From the NCBI RefSeq assembly GCF_001640025.1, contig NC_031672.1, positions 1,178,001 through 1,242,000 on the forward strand: DNA of 64,000 nucleotides, read 5' to 3'. This document shows positions 1 to 11,815 of the stretch, piece after piece. The notes beneath the pieces were generated by a model, which was not told the origin of the DNA, ran no database searches, and saw nothing but the letters and a program-made list of their open reading frames with translations. A program made the translations under genes and the position numbers. The stretch comes from Sugiyamaella lignohabitans (lineage: Eukaryota; Ascomycota; Dipodascomycetes; Dipodascales; Trichomonascaceae). The stretch's first letter is position 1. Every line of letters begins with the position of its first letter.

Positions 1-185
1 GAACTTGGGACATGGAACGGCGACTACTCTCGACTCAGTGCGGAGCTGAATCTGGATCATTCGACACACGACACTATCGACTCCTCCCGAATATGGACAA
101 ACGAAACAGTCAATGACAAAATTTAGGTTTCACCAACAACGAAAAACAACGAAAAACACATTCGACCCCACGTCCACGTCCACGT

Positions 186-219
<34 letters not shown>

Positions 220-958
220 CCCACCATTCTTCATCAGCTCTTCATCAACCCTCAATCAGCGTTGGTGACACAGTCAATGGATCACTGACGGAGGACAGGC
301 GGGACAGACCGACTGGCGACCACGACCCTGGCGAATCGACTCCTCTAACAACTCTCACCTCGAACTCCAACACCCACCACCGACCACGACCCGGAGCTTG
401 GATCAGGGTCCTGCAACGACTGCTGTCTCACACGGTCCGCTGGACACGGGACTGGGTGCCGTGCCTCCGGCGGCTGGGGCTCCGCCCCAGACCCCGCTGC
501 TCCTCTCGCTTCGCTCGAGTCGGGCGTGGGGGTCCCCCGTTTGTTGAAGGACGGTCGTCGTCAGGAACAAGGTGTCCGGCATCAGCACTGGCATCGGAAT
601 CAGCAGCACCAGAACCGATCCAGACTCGAGAACCATTGGTTCAATGGAGTAATTTTCTGTGATTATGGTTCTTTTCGACAACAGAGAGCCTCGACAGGGC
701 CTCTTTCCATGAACCAACCCCCTCGACACCCCCCTCCCCCTGATCTGCTCACCATGTCCCCTCCACCCCGCATGTCTCCACCATCCCCCTCCCTCGCCTC
801 TCCCCGCACCGCCCCTCCCCAACGCTGCCCCTCACCCCACGCACCGACTCGAGCGTAGCGAGAGGAGCCACGGGGTCTGGGGCGGAGCCCCAGCCGCCGG
901 AGGCGGGCCCCCCCGCCCCTCCCCCTTAGAGCCGTAGACTAACAGTTACAGATTCATT
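1..958. promoter_or_regulatory. Upstream region of EGD1
   Basis: No gene is seen here. Positions about 169-221 hold an imperfect hexamer tract (CCACGT changing to CCACGA, about eight units). PGE1 occupies 463-904. The last 54 bases before the EGD1 ATG are pyrimidine-rich and then A/T-rich, as expected of a yeast 5' leader. The open frames crossing 456-858 read through the PGE and are not credible proteins. Confidence 0.5.
463..904. repeat. PGE1, inverted-repeat element, type a / type a, long spacer
   Basis: The left half (463-522) and right half (845-904) are near-perfect reverse complements of each other, about 60 bp each, and both start GCCTCC at the outer end. The 322-bp spacer is unrelated to the other PGEs and is C/T-rich in its right part. 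This is one of the few copies in a promoter, ending 54 bp upstream of the EGD1 start codon. Confidence 0.9.
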
Positions 959-1405
959 ATGGACGCCGATAAGTTAGCTCGTCTTCAGAAGTCCGTCAGA
1001 ATCGGCGGTAAGGGTACTCCTCGTCGTAAGGTCAAGAGAACCGCCAAGAACACCGAGGGCGATGACAAGAAGCTCCAAGCCGCTCTTCAAAAGGTCCAAG
1101 TTCAACCCATCACCGGTATTGAGTCGGTTAACATGTTCAAGGACGACGGCACTGTTCTGCACTTCCCCCGTGCCTCTGTTCAAGCCTCTGTTCCTTCCAA
1201 CACATTTGCCATCACCGGTAACCCCGTTGAGAAGACCATGAGCGAGATGCTTCCCGAGGTCCTTTCTTCCATGGGTCCTGAGTCTTTGGAGCAATTGCGT
1301 CAACTCACCGAGCAACTCAAGGCCGGTACCGGTGCTAAGGAGGCCGAGGACGACGATATTCCCGAGCTCGTCGAGGGCGAGAACTTCGAGGACCGTGTCG
1401 ACTAA
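959..1405 (+). CDS. EGD1: Nascent polypeptide-associated complex subunit beta
   Basis: This is the beta subunit of NAC, the cytosolic heterodimer that binds ribosomes near the exit tunnel and shields emerging chains from mis-targeting. The 148-residue protein matches the usual fungal length (about 150-160). Residues 21-27 (PRRKVKR) form the basic ribosome-docking motif. The NAC domain covers roughly residues 38-100 and contains [10 protein letters not shown]. The C-terminus is acidic and ends with the family-typical [13 protein letters not shown]. The ATG at 959 directly precedes the conserved DADKLARLQ, so the start is secure, and no intron is needed. A PGE lies 54 bp upstream. The next one is 247 bp past the stop, an unusually large distance in this window. 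Confidence 0.97.
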   Translation: MDADKLARLQKSVRIGGKGTPRRKVKRTAKNTEGDDKKLQAALQKVQVQPITGIESVNMFKDDGTVLHFPRASVQASVPSNTFAITGNPVEKTMSEMLPEVLSSMGPESLEQLRQLTEQLKAGTGAKEAEDDDIPELVEGENFEDRVD

Positions 1406-1652
1406 ACACTCCCCCCTCGTCCCCCTCTCTTCTCACGAGCACCACCCCACTTCCCCACTTCTACCACCACCGCGACCATGTCGTGCCCCACTCTACGAAT
1501 AACGAAGTGAAAAAAACTGCAACCCTCGAGAGCTACCTGTTAAGATAATATCTGTATATATATATCTTGTGTACGAAAAGAGCAGCCTGCCGCTGCCTCG
1601 CGAAACCCTCATCTCGGTTCCGGCCCCGGACTCACGGTGGGGGCACGCACCT

Positions 1653-1932
1653 GCCTCCGGCGGCTGGGGCTCTGCCCCAGACCCCGCTGCTCCTCTCGCT
1701 GCGCTCGAGTCGTTGCGTGGAGGGGTCCCCGTCGCTGGGGGGTGGGGTTCTGCCTCCGGCGGCTGGGGCTCCGCCCCAGACCCCGCTGCTCCTCTCGCTG
1801 CGCTCGAGTCGATGCGTCGAGGGCCCTCTGCCATCTCCTGCGGAGCACCCCGCTGCGTGGAGGGGTCCCCCCGCCATCTCCTGCGAAGCAGGAGCAACCA
1901 GGGTCTGGGGCGGAGCCCCAGCCGCCGGAGGC
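1653..1932. repeat. PGE2, compound element with three halves (a, a, b)
   Basis: Two type-a left halves in the same orientation (1653-1712 and 1752-1811) are followed by one type-b right half (1878-1932) containing the CTCCTGC-GAA-GCAGGAG hairpin. It looks like an element that gained an extra left half by local duplication. It lies 247 bp downstream of the EGD1 stop. Confidence 0.88.
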
Positions 1933-2236
1933 ATGTGCCCCTCCGACAATTGCGGACCGTGGTGGGGCCCCGATGGGAGGAGTAACGGCGTGGTGACAGA
2001 CGGGCTCGTGTCCAATTAGTAATTGAGGGCAGAGGGTGGCAGGTGAGACACGCAAGGGAGAGGCGGTTCATGGGGGCCAGAACCACTGTGTTGGTGCTGT
2101 GATGACCTGATGGCCTGCTGTGCTGATGTCATGACCTTTCATGATAAGCTGCCGATGGGGGTTATCTAACAGATCGACCAGCTCCCCACACGCCCCCCTG
2201 GTCCTCTCCCCTCCACGTCCACCCTTCTCCCGCCAT

Positions 2237-2291
2237 CTCCTGCGAAGCAGGAGCAACCAGGGTCTGGGGCGGAGCCCCAGCCGCCGGAGGC
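2237..2291. repeat. PGE3, solitary type-b right half
   Basis: A single right half made of the CTCCTGC-GAA-GCAGGAG hairpin, a CAACCAGGG linker, and the terminal hairpin and GCCGCCGGAGGC end. No left partner is seen nearby except the compound PGE2 about 300 bp to the left. Confidence 0.85.
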
Positions 2292-2600
2292 AGACCCCGG
2301 TCCCAGTGGACCCCTCCCTCGCCGGGACTGGCGGTAGTGAGACGCCCGTGTCATAGGGGCGCCGATGGAGGGGCTGTTTTGACAGGAGCAGCGGCAGCAG
2401 CAGCAGTTGCGGAAATGCTTGGCCTGCATATGATGGGCGGAGCAGCAAAGGAGTGAATAGCAGCGGCATGGTTCAGGCATGGTTTAGGCATGGAGCAGAC
2501 ACGACAGGGGACCGGATCGGCCGGCAGGTTTGCTAGTGAGTGAGAGCGTCTTAGCGTGGTCTTAGCGTGGAGCTTGTGCGTTGTTTAGCTAATAACAATT

Positions 2601-2775
2601 GAGGGGCTACACACGATACAGGACGGGGAGGCACAGCGACCCACTGTTAATTGAGGGGTTGAGAGGGGTTAGAGGGGTTAGAGGGTTGCAGAGGGATCAT
2701 AGAGGGGATCACAGACTGATCGAGAGGGGTACAAGGGGTTTATAGATAACGAACTACAGAGGGGTTATAGGGGTT
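2601..2775 (+). promoter_or_regulatory. Cluster of AGGGG (stress-response-element-like) motifs
   Basis: AGGGG occurs nine times on the plus strand, several as GAGGGGTTA in near-tandem. In budding yeast AGGGG is the core of the Msn2/Msn4 stress response element. The next gene downstream is GAD1, 1.2 kb away, whose yeast ortholog is linked to oxidative stress tolerance. The assignment as functional sites is inference. The tract could equally be a simple G-rich repeat. Confidence 0.3.
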
Positions 2776-3999
2776 ATGAGCACGAGTGTCTCAGATTTAG
2801 AGAGTCGAAATGAGAACACAATGGGAACGTGGATGTGGATGTGAACTCAGTTGTAATGTTGTAATGAATCGGTACAATCGGTGGAATCGGTGGAATCGGT
2901 AGACCGGTGATACTTTTTCTACAAATTATCACGAGTGGGAGTAAACTTAGATATACCAAAAACAGTTCAAAAAACCGGTACTTTCAGCTCCTCTCGGGTA
3001 GTTATTGACAGTCGGGCCGGTGAGGCTCTGAACCGTACTGCGGCACTTTGTTCATGCAACCACTTTGTTTACGGGGTAATAAGGGACGATCCGGGCATTA
3101 GGCTGGCAACTTGGCAGGCAGGCTTGCATAGGCTCGCACAGGCTCGCATAGTATGACGAAATTACTAGCAATTGGTTTGGGAGGCCAGCCAGACACCCCT
3201 GCCTGTGAACTCTACGTTGGGGCAGGTTTTGGTAGCAAACCTTAACATGCGAACTGAGTGGTTTAGGGGCGTCTGTGGCCGGAGCGGTCGCTCGCTCCTA
3301 GGGCGGCTGCTCAGTATATATAAATATGTCAACCTAGGACCGTTACTGTCAATTGTTTATCGATTTTAGATAGGAATTTTTTTATTAGTAGTTATTATCA
3401 TACTACTAAGAAATAATTTTTGTGTGTGTGTGTGTGTAAGTGAAGAGGAATATGAGGAATATGGATTGGTTGAAGGTAGCAAGCAGGGTGTGAGGTAGTG
3501 GTTGGTGGGTGATAAGTGCGATGAGGTACATGTTTTATAGACATGTCAGCTACAGTGCACCGATGCACCGGATGGATGTTACGGACGTGCGGGGCGGAGA
3601 TACCGGGGTTATGAGTTGGGATAAGAGGTGGGAGAGGAATTGACAGAGGAACTGTCAGAGGAATTGGAAAAGGAATTGAGAAAGGAGCTGGGAGAGGAAT
3701 TGGAAATTGACAAGATCGGAAACTAATAAAAATAAACAGATCGTCTACTTGTTGAGATACGCTAGAACCGGTGTTTATCGCAATTGAGTTGTAATTGACT
3801 TGAAATTGGCTTTCAATTGACTTGTGATTGTATTTCAATTGGTTTTTTTCAACTGACTTGATAACTGGAAATTAGATATTAGATCGACTTGTTAGTGTTG
3901 GCTTCATATTCAACATTACATTAAACTGAAATTGATTGATTCTTGACGGATACTTCAATCGACATACTTACTTAACTCACCTACTTAAGTATCTCAAAA

Positions 4000-5661
4000 A
4001 TGTCTCTCTCTGACGACGTCAACGCTGAAACCTTGCTGGCCAAGCTTCAGAAAACCACTCCTGATTCGGCCGTTGGTCTGCGTGCTGGAAACCAGAACAC
4101 CACCGAAGGTTCACACGACTTGGCTCGTTATATCCATGAGCCCATTCCCAAGTTCCGTATGCAAGAGGCTGCAATTGACAAGCGCATTGTTGCGTCTGTC
4201 ATCCGTTCTGAACTTGATTTGGACGGTATCCCTTCACTCAACTTGGCTTCCTTTGTCAACACCTTCATTGAAGAGCCTGCTTTGAGTTTGCTCGCTGACA
4301 ATATTGGCAAGAACTTGGCTGATGGTGACGAGTACCCTGCTTTGCAAACCATTCACCAAAGATGTGTTGCTATCTTGTCCAACCTCTGGAACGTCCCCAA
4401 GGGCGAATTGGGTGTTGGTACTGCCACTACTGGTTCTTCTGAAGCTATTCACTTGGGAGGTTTGGCCATGAAGAGACGTTGGGAAGCTGCTCAAAGGGCT
4501 AAAGGAAGAGATATTAAAGGCGTCACTCCTAACATCATCATGGGATCCAATGCCCAAGTTGCTTTGGAGAAGTTTGCCCGTTACTTTGACGTCACTGCCA
4601 GATTGTTACCAGTTGATGCTGAAAACTCGTACGGATTCAATCCTCAGGACTTGAAAAAAACTGTTGATGAAAATACCATTGGTGTTTTTGTGATTGCCGG
4701 TTCTACTTATACTGGACACTACCAAGACGTCGAAGCTGTTTCTGATGTTCTTGATGAGATTGAGAAGGAGACTGGTATTTCTGTTGATATACATGTCGAT
4801 GGTGCCAGTGGTGCTCTTGTTGCTCCTTTTGTGACTCCCAGTCTCAAGTTCGATTTCCGTATTGATCGTGTCAAGTCCATCAATACCAGTGGCCACAAGT
4901 TCGGTCTTGTCACTGTAGGATTGGGCTGGATCATCTGGAGAGATCGTAAGTACCTCCCTGAAGAGCTCTTGTTTACTCTCCACTATTTGGGAGGAAGTGA
5001 AGACACCTACACTCTTAACTTCTCGAGACCTGGTTTCCCCGTCATTCACCAGTACTACAACTTTGTCAGTCTCGGACTCGAGGGCTACAGAAACCTGCAC
5101 AGTGCTTCGCTCGCCAACGCCCGTTTGTTTGCCACTTTCCTTGAGGCCACTGGATACTTTGAGGTTTTGAGTGATATCCACAGACCCAAGGGTGTACACA
5201 GTTACACTGGAAAGCCCTCGGATATCACCAACCAGGACCCCGAATTCTACAATCCCGGTCTTCCCGTTGTGTCATTCCGTTTCTCCAAGAGTTTCAGAGA
5301 ACAGTATCCCATGATCCCCCAACAAGCTGTCTCGACTCTTCTGCGTGTTCGAGGCTACATCATCCCCAACTACCCCATGCCAGCCGACCTCGAGGACATC
5401 GAAGTGCTCCGAGTGGTGGTTCGAGCCTCGCTCTCGGTCGACATCCTCGATATGCTCATGGAACACATCGTGGCCACCGTGCAAAAACTCACCTCGTCGG
5501 TCAAGGACCACTACACCGCCGAAACCGAGTCCGACAAGCTCTACAAGACCCTGCTGGCCCTTACCACGTCGAATCCACTCGACTCGGAACACCCTCAATA
5601 CTGGGACTTCCAGGAGGAGACCGGCACCCGAAGCGGCCACTCTCACGGTACCAAGTGTTAA
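4000..5661 (+). CDS. GAD1: Glutamate decarboxylase (PLP-dependent)
   Basis: Converts L-glutamate to gamma-aminobutyrate and CO2, the entry step of the GABA shunt in the cytosol. The 553-residue protein is close to fungal GADs (about 550-590). The pyridoxal-phosphate lysine is K300 in the motif NTSGHKFGLV. The preceding DGAS (267-270) contains the aspartate that contacts the cofactor ring. TTGSSEAIHLG (143-153) is the phosphate-binding region of class II decarboxylases. The C-terminal tail is hydrophilic and His/Gly-rich. The ATG at 4000 follows an A-rich leader (CTCAAAAATG), and no intron is needed. AATAAA occurs just after the stop, and PGE4 begins 37 bp downstream. The gene has a long upstream region with repeated TTGACTTG words, suggesting complex control. 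Confidence 0.96.
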   Translation: MSLSDDVNAETLLAKLQKTTPDSAVGLRAGNQNTTEGSHDLARYIHEPIPKFRMQEAAIDKRIVASVIRSELDLDGIPSLNLASFVNTFIEEPALSLLADNIGKNLADGDEYPALQTIHQRCVAILSNLWNVPKGELGVGTATTGSSEAIHLGGLAMKRRWEAAQRAKGRDIKGVTPNIIMGSNAQVALEKFARYFDVTARLLPVDAENSYGFNPQDLKKTVDENTIGVFVIAGSTYTGHYQDVEAVSDVLDEIEKETGISVDIHVDGASGALVAPFVTPSLKFDFRIDRVKSINTSGHKFGLVTVGLGWIIWRDRKYLPEELLFTLHYLGGSEDTYTLNFSRPGFPVIHQYYNFVSLGLEGYRNLHSASLANARLFATFLEATGYFEVLSDIHRPKGVHSYTGKPSDITNQDPEFYNPGLPVVSFRFSKSFREQYPMIPQQAVSTLLRVRGYIIPNYPMPADLEDIEVLRVVVRASLSVDILDMLMEHIVATVQKLTSSVKDHYTAETESDKLYKTLLALTTSNPLDSEHPQYWDFQEETGTRSGHSHGTKC

Positions 5662-5698
5662 ATTGTACTAAATAAACTGGTTTTTTTTGTGTCAGACT

Positions 5699-5988
5699 GC
5701 CTCCGGCGGCTGGGGCTCCGCCCCAGACCCCGTGGCTCCTCTCGCTGCGCTCGAGTCGGCCGTCGGGGGTCGCTGCTGAGAGGGGGGAAGTTGTGAAGTT
5801 ACCCCTGAAATTAACAATTCGGGCAAGGATCGGCATTTTTCAGGGATCCCTGACGACACAATCCACGTTCTCTTCAACTGAGAAACTGAACTCCCGAAAC
5901 AAAACACATGCAGGGGACGCCCACGCAACGACTCGAGCGCAGCGAGAGGAGCCACGGGGTCTGGGGCGGAGCCCCAGCCGCCGGAGGC
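5699..5988. repeat. PGE4, inverted-repeat element, type a / type a
   Basis: Left half 5699-5758 and right half 5929-5988 are inverted copies with a 170-bp spacer. The left GCCTCC end lies 37 bp after the GAD1 stop codon, past an AATAAA. This is the last PGE before a 10.6-kb stretch without any. Confidence 0.9.
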
Positions 5989-6787
5989 AGCGCCCCCCTC
6001 CCGTGTGGGCCCGTGTTTCACTCGAGGCACGTCACCTGCCAGAGCGTGTCTTGGCAAGAACTATAGTTAGGCGAGCTATATTAACAAGGTTTGACTCGGT
6101 TCGCTGTAAGACGACAGAAGGGCCGTGGCGTGCTGTGGGCACAGAGTTTCTGCCCACGTTCTGGAGGTGGCCCGGTGAGGTTGCTGAGGGTTGAGACAGA
6201 AGTTTGGTTGGGTGTTAGCTGCTATTTTTAATATGAAACAGATGAGCTTATGCTATTTTTACTCATCAACTACTGCCGGAATAGAACAGCTACCCGAGAG
6301 ATATAATAAGAGCCAACTTTAAATGGCCCGCAGCCATGCTGCCACGAGGTGTGAGTTTGCAGTCGCTATACGAGCGAGAATGAGGGCTGGTTATAGAGTT
6401 TCGTCATGTCTGATATTTTTCGCTAGTAGATACTACATTACCTGCAACGGCAGGGGCGTCAATGTAGTAATTTTCGCCATATCTGACCGCTGATGCTGCT
6501 CGCCCTGGCAATGCCAAATGCCAATGCATGTGTTATAAACATTTCTTGGCAGTCGTTCGGTGTGAAATTAACGTGATGTGTGTATCTATGTTTCCGTTGT
6601 TACTTTGGTTGTTACTTTGGTTGTTACTTTCTGGTTGTTAAGGAACATTCTGATAAACGAGTGTGAACTGACAGGTGACCGACCATTAACGACAAAAGAG
6701 GATTACGTTCCAGACTCAGTCTGGACTCCATGCCCGTTATTTGTACTTGATTTATCGAGAACACCTTTGCAGAAATGGGATGGAAGC

Positions 6788-6845
6788 ATCGCAATGCCAG
6801 GGAAGTTCAAAGCTTAATCGCAATGCCAGGGAAGTTCAAAGCTTA
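6788..6845 (+). repeat. Perfect 29-bp direct tandem duplication
   Basis: Two identical 29-bp copies sit back to back (6788-6816 and 6817-6845), each starting ATCGCAATGCC and ending AAAGCTTA. Perfect identity suggests a recent event. No coding context. Confidence 0.9.
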
Positions 6846-8352
6846 ACGACGACGCTTGAAGCACCAGAGCAGGCTAAATTGCACTGTAAATAGCACTGTA
6901 AAGATGCACCTGTGGATTTAAAGTTAGCCCCGGGGAGGGTACACTCTGCAAATGTCTCAAGAAGTACAGTTCGGCATCTCATTCCAGAAGGTAAAAGTGG
7001 AAAACAAATGTCGAACTACAGGCTCCACCTCTTGTATTTACATCCATGGCGTATTGAAGGTGTTATGAGAAAAGTGCTGCTGCCTTTATTGCAACTACCC
7101 CGTTTCTCTGTTTACAGGTAAAATTAGTTCACGTAATATAAAAAGAAAAAGAAATACTGGCCAATTCTGTTGTTATAGTTTAGATAACTCAAACTTGCAC
7201 TTTGGTTTTACCCCGCTAAATCTGAGCAAATTACTAATACTTTATTCGAATAACTAGCTTGTTAGTACTAGAAGAACCATGGTTGATGAGGTAAAGCTGT
7301 AATAGGTATCACCAATCAATATTTTTAGTGTACAAATCGGTTGTTAAGAACCAATCAATGCAATTTACTAGAGTGTAATCAATAGTTTCGCTGTCATCTT
7401 TCTATACCTTTATAGACAGGTGGATTTTTCTCATGACAAATAGTAGTTCAAGGATCGTGAAGCAGAGGTAAACAAAAGCCAAGTGCACCTATTTCCAGGG
7501 CCTAGAACCTACTGGAAAACGGTCCATTATATGAGCTTTTTTGGACTCTCTCGGATGCGGCAAGCGATACGCAAACGCCATGAGGGTCTAGTGGCACTTA
7601 GGTTATTTGCACAGTCAAACCATGTGTCTTGAAACACATTTATCAGTATGGTCAAGTGTCGATCCAGGAGTTGCAAAGTTTAAACCTATATCCGAAGAAG
7701 CTTAATTTTATCTAACGACCGCACAGGACCCTTTGCCTTTGCAACATGCCTAATATACTAGCCAGGTCACATGCAAGACATTTGTAGCAGCAAGTTGCAC
7801 TGATCAGGGGTCTAAGTGGATTTAAATTTGAAACACTTTTGTGTGATTAGCCGGCTCCCTTAGTTGTCGACTGGATCGGTTGTGTCAGCAGTTGCTTCCT
7901 ACCAGTTTCAAAAAGTTCCAGAACTTGGAAGGGAAGAAATCTATGCAATATCTATGCAAGGAATGAGGGGAACTTGTATATTTTAGGCGAATTTAAACAG
8001 CTCAAGATAGCTTATGAGGATTGGATACGAATGTCAACCGAGACATGAATGTCAGAGACATCATGTCCAAGTGCCTGTGACAACATGATGAACATGTGTA
8101 TCATAATGCAAGGACCGCAACAGGCATGTTATTTGATTCGGAAAGAGTAGCGAAAATAGCGCACCTTCCTTTGGACAGTATTATTGGACCCCATTTCTCA
8201 AGAAAGATGAATTATGAAACTTATTCATTGTATGCGAATCTACAGTCGAGATCCAAGAGATCTTCAGAGCAGATGCATATACTGGCTATGAATAGTAACT
8301 GTTATGTACAATAAGAGCACGATCTGTTGCAGGACAACTGAGTTGTGGAAGT

Positions 8353-8424
8353 GAGTAACTGAGTAACTGAGTAATTGAGTAACTGAGTAACTGAGTAACT
8401 GAGTAACTGAATAACTGGGTAACT
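8353..8424 (+). repeat. Octanucleotide tandem repeat (GAGTAACT)n
   Basis: Nine consecutive 8-bp units, six of them exact GAGTAACT and three with single changes (8369, 8409, 8417). A short GTTCCA repeat (8428-8450) follows directly. Confidence 0.9.
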
Positions 8425-8759
8425 GAGTTCCAGTTCCAGTTCCAGCTCCATAAACTCAACTCTATAGAGCTGAGCCCTACAACTCAACTCTATAGCCCAC
8501 TTTCTATAATCCAGTTTCAAATGACAACGGGTTGCCGTCGGAAAAGCCACAAAACCTACCAATCAGGGCAGCTGTCATTCAAACAAAATAAGTATAATAA
8601 AATTCGAACAATGTCAGTAATAATAAGCAATCCGGTTGAGCTGCCAACTGTAAATGCCTGAAATGTAGCGAACAAACGTGGGTTCCGTGCTGCATATGGC
8701 CGCCTCATTTTCGTGTTGTCGAGTTTCTATAATAATTTAGACTGTATCATAAAGAATTT

Positions 8760-8800
8760 CATAGAGTATCTCATAGAGTATCTCATAGAGTATCTCATAG
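8760..8800 (+). repeat. 12-bp tandem repeat (TCATAGAGTATC)n
   Basis: About three and a half copies of a 12-bp unit, preceded by a partial copy. Variants of TAGTAGAATAAT and TATAACA recur over the next 150 bp, so the neighbourhood is generally low-complexity. Confidence 0.85.
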
Positions 8801-11757
8801 CGTATTATGGGTCTGTATTGGCATATCATAGTAGAATAATATCAAATTGGTGGTAATCACAGTAGGACATTATAGCGTCGCTGTATAGTAGAATAATATT
8901 CGTTCTAGACATCTTATCAGCGTAGTAATATAACAATGTAGTAGCGTAGCATATCAATATAACAGGGTAACCTCCCTCCACTCAAAAGAATTCATCCTGG
9001 AATTTCACCACCATTTTACCCTTTACACCACCCTCTCCCTGATTCCTAGATCCCCTGCAATTGCAGCTCATGCACTGCGATTAATGACACCATGCCTATC
9101 TGGACGATCGGGTTAACTACGCAAAAGGCTCAAAAGAGGAGCATTATCGATTAATAGTTATGAATACCCCAAAAGAGATTAAAAGCTACCCGTAAACTGA
9201 CAAGAAAAGTATGAACCCGTTTAACATATCAAATCCACCGTAAACAGAAGATAAAGTCATAAGAAATTTGTAAACTTGATGTTGATATATTCTGTCGGCC
9301 ACATACGATCGGGTAATAGTTTTGGAGCGTAACTCAGTTTATTATGCAAGGCTGCTGACCCCACTCTTTCCAGGCAATTTCCATCGGGATAACTCTCAAC
9401 CACCCCGCGTATTTCCCCTCTTTCTCCGAGTTCCCCCTCAGCTTTTTTTGCTCGGCGCCCGTACTTGTAGGACTCGTATTCTTGATTATAAGTCAATTCG
9501 AGACATGCATAGCTATTTATCCACTCTTCAGTTACGTAATCAGCGGTGTCTTACAGTACACAAATAAAAATACCCACTTGCTGAGTGGTTCGATAAATAG
9601 ATCCAGGCCATTATTTACCTTTATGCCTGTTTCTCAATTTTTTTTAGTTTTGGCACTATGAATCACTGACACTACCGGAATTACTCCGACAGCATACGGT
9701 AATCTTTTGTTTTTTCTTCTTCTCACGCAGCAGCATTATATAATATATAAAATATATAAAGCCGCGTCTACAGGGGATCGAAACAGAAAACAGGAAAAAA
9801 ACGAACCACAAAGACACACCAAATAGAAAAACAAAAAAAAGTTGGCGTTTTGAAAAAGGCTGTTTGAAAAACATGATTTTACAAGATATCGAAAAAGGTT
9901 GGCTATTAACAGGTCACATACTTCAAAAGAGTATTTCTGACCAATATCAATTATCTAAGTAACAAAGAAATTATATGAGAAATTCACCGACAATTGCATT
10001 ATTAAAATCGACCGTTTTTACGGCTCTTTTAACAAAACATTCTCAAACGTGAACTATAAAGCCATACCATCTGTTGATAATGCACATCCGTATGCTGCCC
10101 CTCCCCACCACTGACTGCCCTACTTTAAAATGAAATCACGGCGGTACTAAACTAATACCAACACTATATTTTTTTGATCTACATAGATTAAGAGAGAGAG
10201 TTATTCTCAACAGATCAGGGAAAAAAAAAGCAAGAACAAGAAAGAACTACAGTGATACCCATCAGGTACATGACCTTGATGCTGCCCCCAAAAGAAAATG
10301 AACTAATCATTGAACAGAAAAAAAAAAAACAAAGAACAAATCAAGAATATGAGTAGATGTAAACCAAGACATGAACAATAGGTTGGGAAAAAGAAAAACA
10401 AATTTCACTTGATTATATACGGGTCTAATAGCTGAGAGATATGTATCTTGACATATATGTCAAAAAATAAATATACACTATTTACCAGTTTCTGGTATAG
10501 CCAAGTTTTGCTTACAAGCCCGGATCTGGTTTGGGTCTCTTAGATTGAGTATTTTTAAACAGGTGTCAAGCTAGTGCTTGTTTGTCGCCATTGAACAATT
10601 ATTCATTACACTTAGCATTCAGTTCGAAAGGATTATACAAGAGTCACCTCAGTCGACCACGAGAAAAAAACATACTCTGAGGAAGTTGCTTATTATGTCT
10701 GAGACTAGTTGGATTTATAAACTTAAATTCTAAACGTGGTCCAGACTAAAAAGCAAGCTAAACGGAACATAGCTGAAAAGAAGAAAACACCCCCGGTTAA
10801 ACTAAAGACATTATAGATAGATTTGGGCATACATCAAGTAGAAAAAATTGCTTATAAACTGGAGTGTTAACTATATTACTTGGCCGTATTGCAAGCTATT
10901 GCAGTTGACTTTTGTTGCAAGATTTCTTATATCATTTGAGTTATCACTAAAGTTTTACAGAATTGTTATTCTTTCATTCATTTTTGTTTTTTTTTTATAT
11001 CTTCGGAATCACGTTCCTTGCTCGAGTTGGAAATTTTATCCACTAGTATTCCAGAACATGGAATCAGAGATTTTATCTCAGTTCAGATATAAACAGCAAG
11101 TGCACATTTTGTAAGTATGTTGGCTTTTCCAGTTCGGTTTAGTCAGGGGTGTAGTAAAAGAAGTGAGAATGAGGAAAGCTCAAACATAGATGGGTTGAGA
11201 GATGAAGATAATTGTGCTAGAGAATTGAGCAATGAATTTGGATCGAATCAATGTTAAGATTACAGATATGATATGGGAGAAAGATATGGGTGAGACGAGA
11301 GATACGCGGTGAAGTAGGCGATAATTCGACAAGTACTTCAGTTAGGATGGTACGGATACCCAATTACACGCAATTGACATTATTGTCAGCTATTAATTCT
11401 ACGATTGATATTGATATTGGTTATTGGTATTGATATTGGCTTGACATTGCAGTTGCGGATGGATGATTCATTGATTTCGTGGATTATAATACCAATGTTG
11501 TGCCATTGAGCATCACCGACCAGTAAAACTTCAACAAGATAGCACCAATTATCCACCAATTATCACAGGCAATATCAACAACCCTCAACAGAATTCATTA
11601 GTTTACTGTCGGCAAACCCATCTAGGGGTCTAGACTTTTTGATACAGGAAATATTGCGTTTACAATAATTCGTGGATCAAAAGCCAAAAAAAGGCAATAC
11701 CCGACCACTGCAGACAGTTACCTGTTTGATCAGATTTATGAAAATGCCGAACAACTG

Positions 11758-11815
11758 ACAGCAGCAGCAGCAGCAGCAGCGGCAGCAGAACCAGAAGCAG
11801 AACCAGAAGCATAAG
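11758..11815 (+). repeat. GCA-trinucleotide-rich tract
   Basis: Seven to nine GCA units are followed by two GAACCAGAAGCA units. In one frame this would encode poly-Ala then (EPEA)2, followed by TAA. No gene is supported around it. Confidence 0.75.

Larger units (their letters stand above)
1406..3999. promoter_or_regulatory. EGD1-GAD1 intergenic region
   Basis: No gene is seen in this 2.6-kb gap. It holds PGE2 (1653-1932), the half element PGE3 (2237-2291), a cluster of nine AGGGG motifs (2601-2775), a GT-repeat (3420-3437), purine-rich near-repeats of GAGGAATTG (about 3630-3710) and repeated TTGACTTG/CAATTGA words (about 3780-3865) in the proximal GAD1 promoter. Short open frames such as 2935-3156 begin at non-ATG codons and resemble nothing known. 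Confidence 0.5.

Noticed and set aside
456..858. Open frames encoding PPAAGAPPQT / GVWGGAPAAGG-type peptides here and at every other PGE (for example 1567-2019, 21008-21575, 61537-62178)
   Set aside because: They are six-frame translations of the repeat itself, appear in all frames and both strands, and continue into unrelated flanks. They are not a protein family.
2641..2775. Degenerate telomere repeat (GGGGTTAGA-like)
   Set aside because: Units are irregular and few, and lie between two normal housekeeping genes. An AGGGG motif cluster or simple repeat explains them as well.
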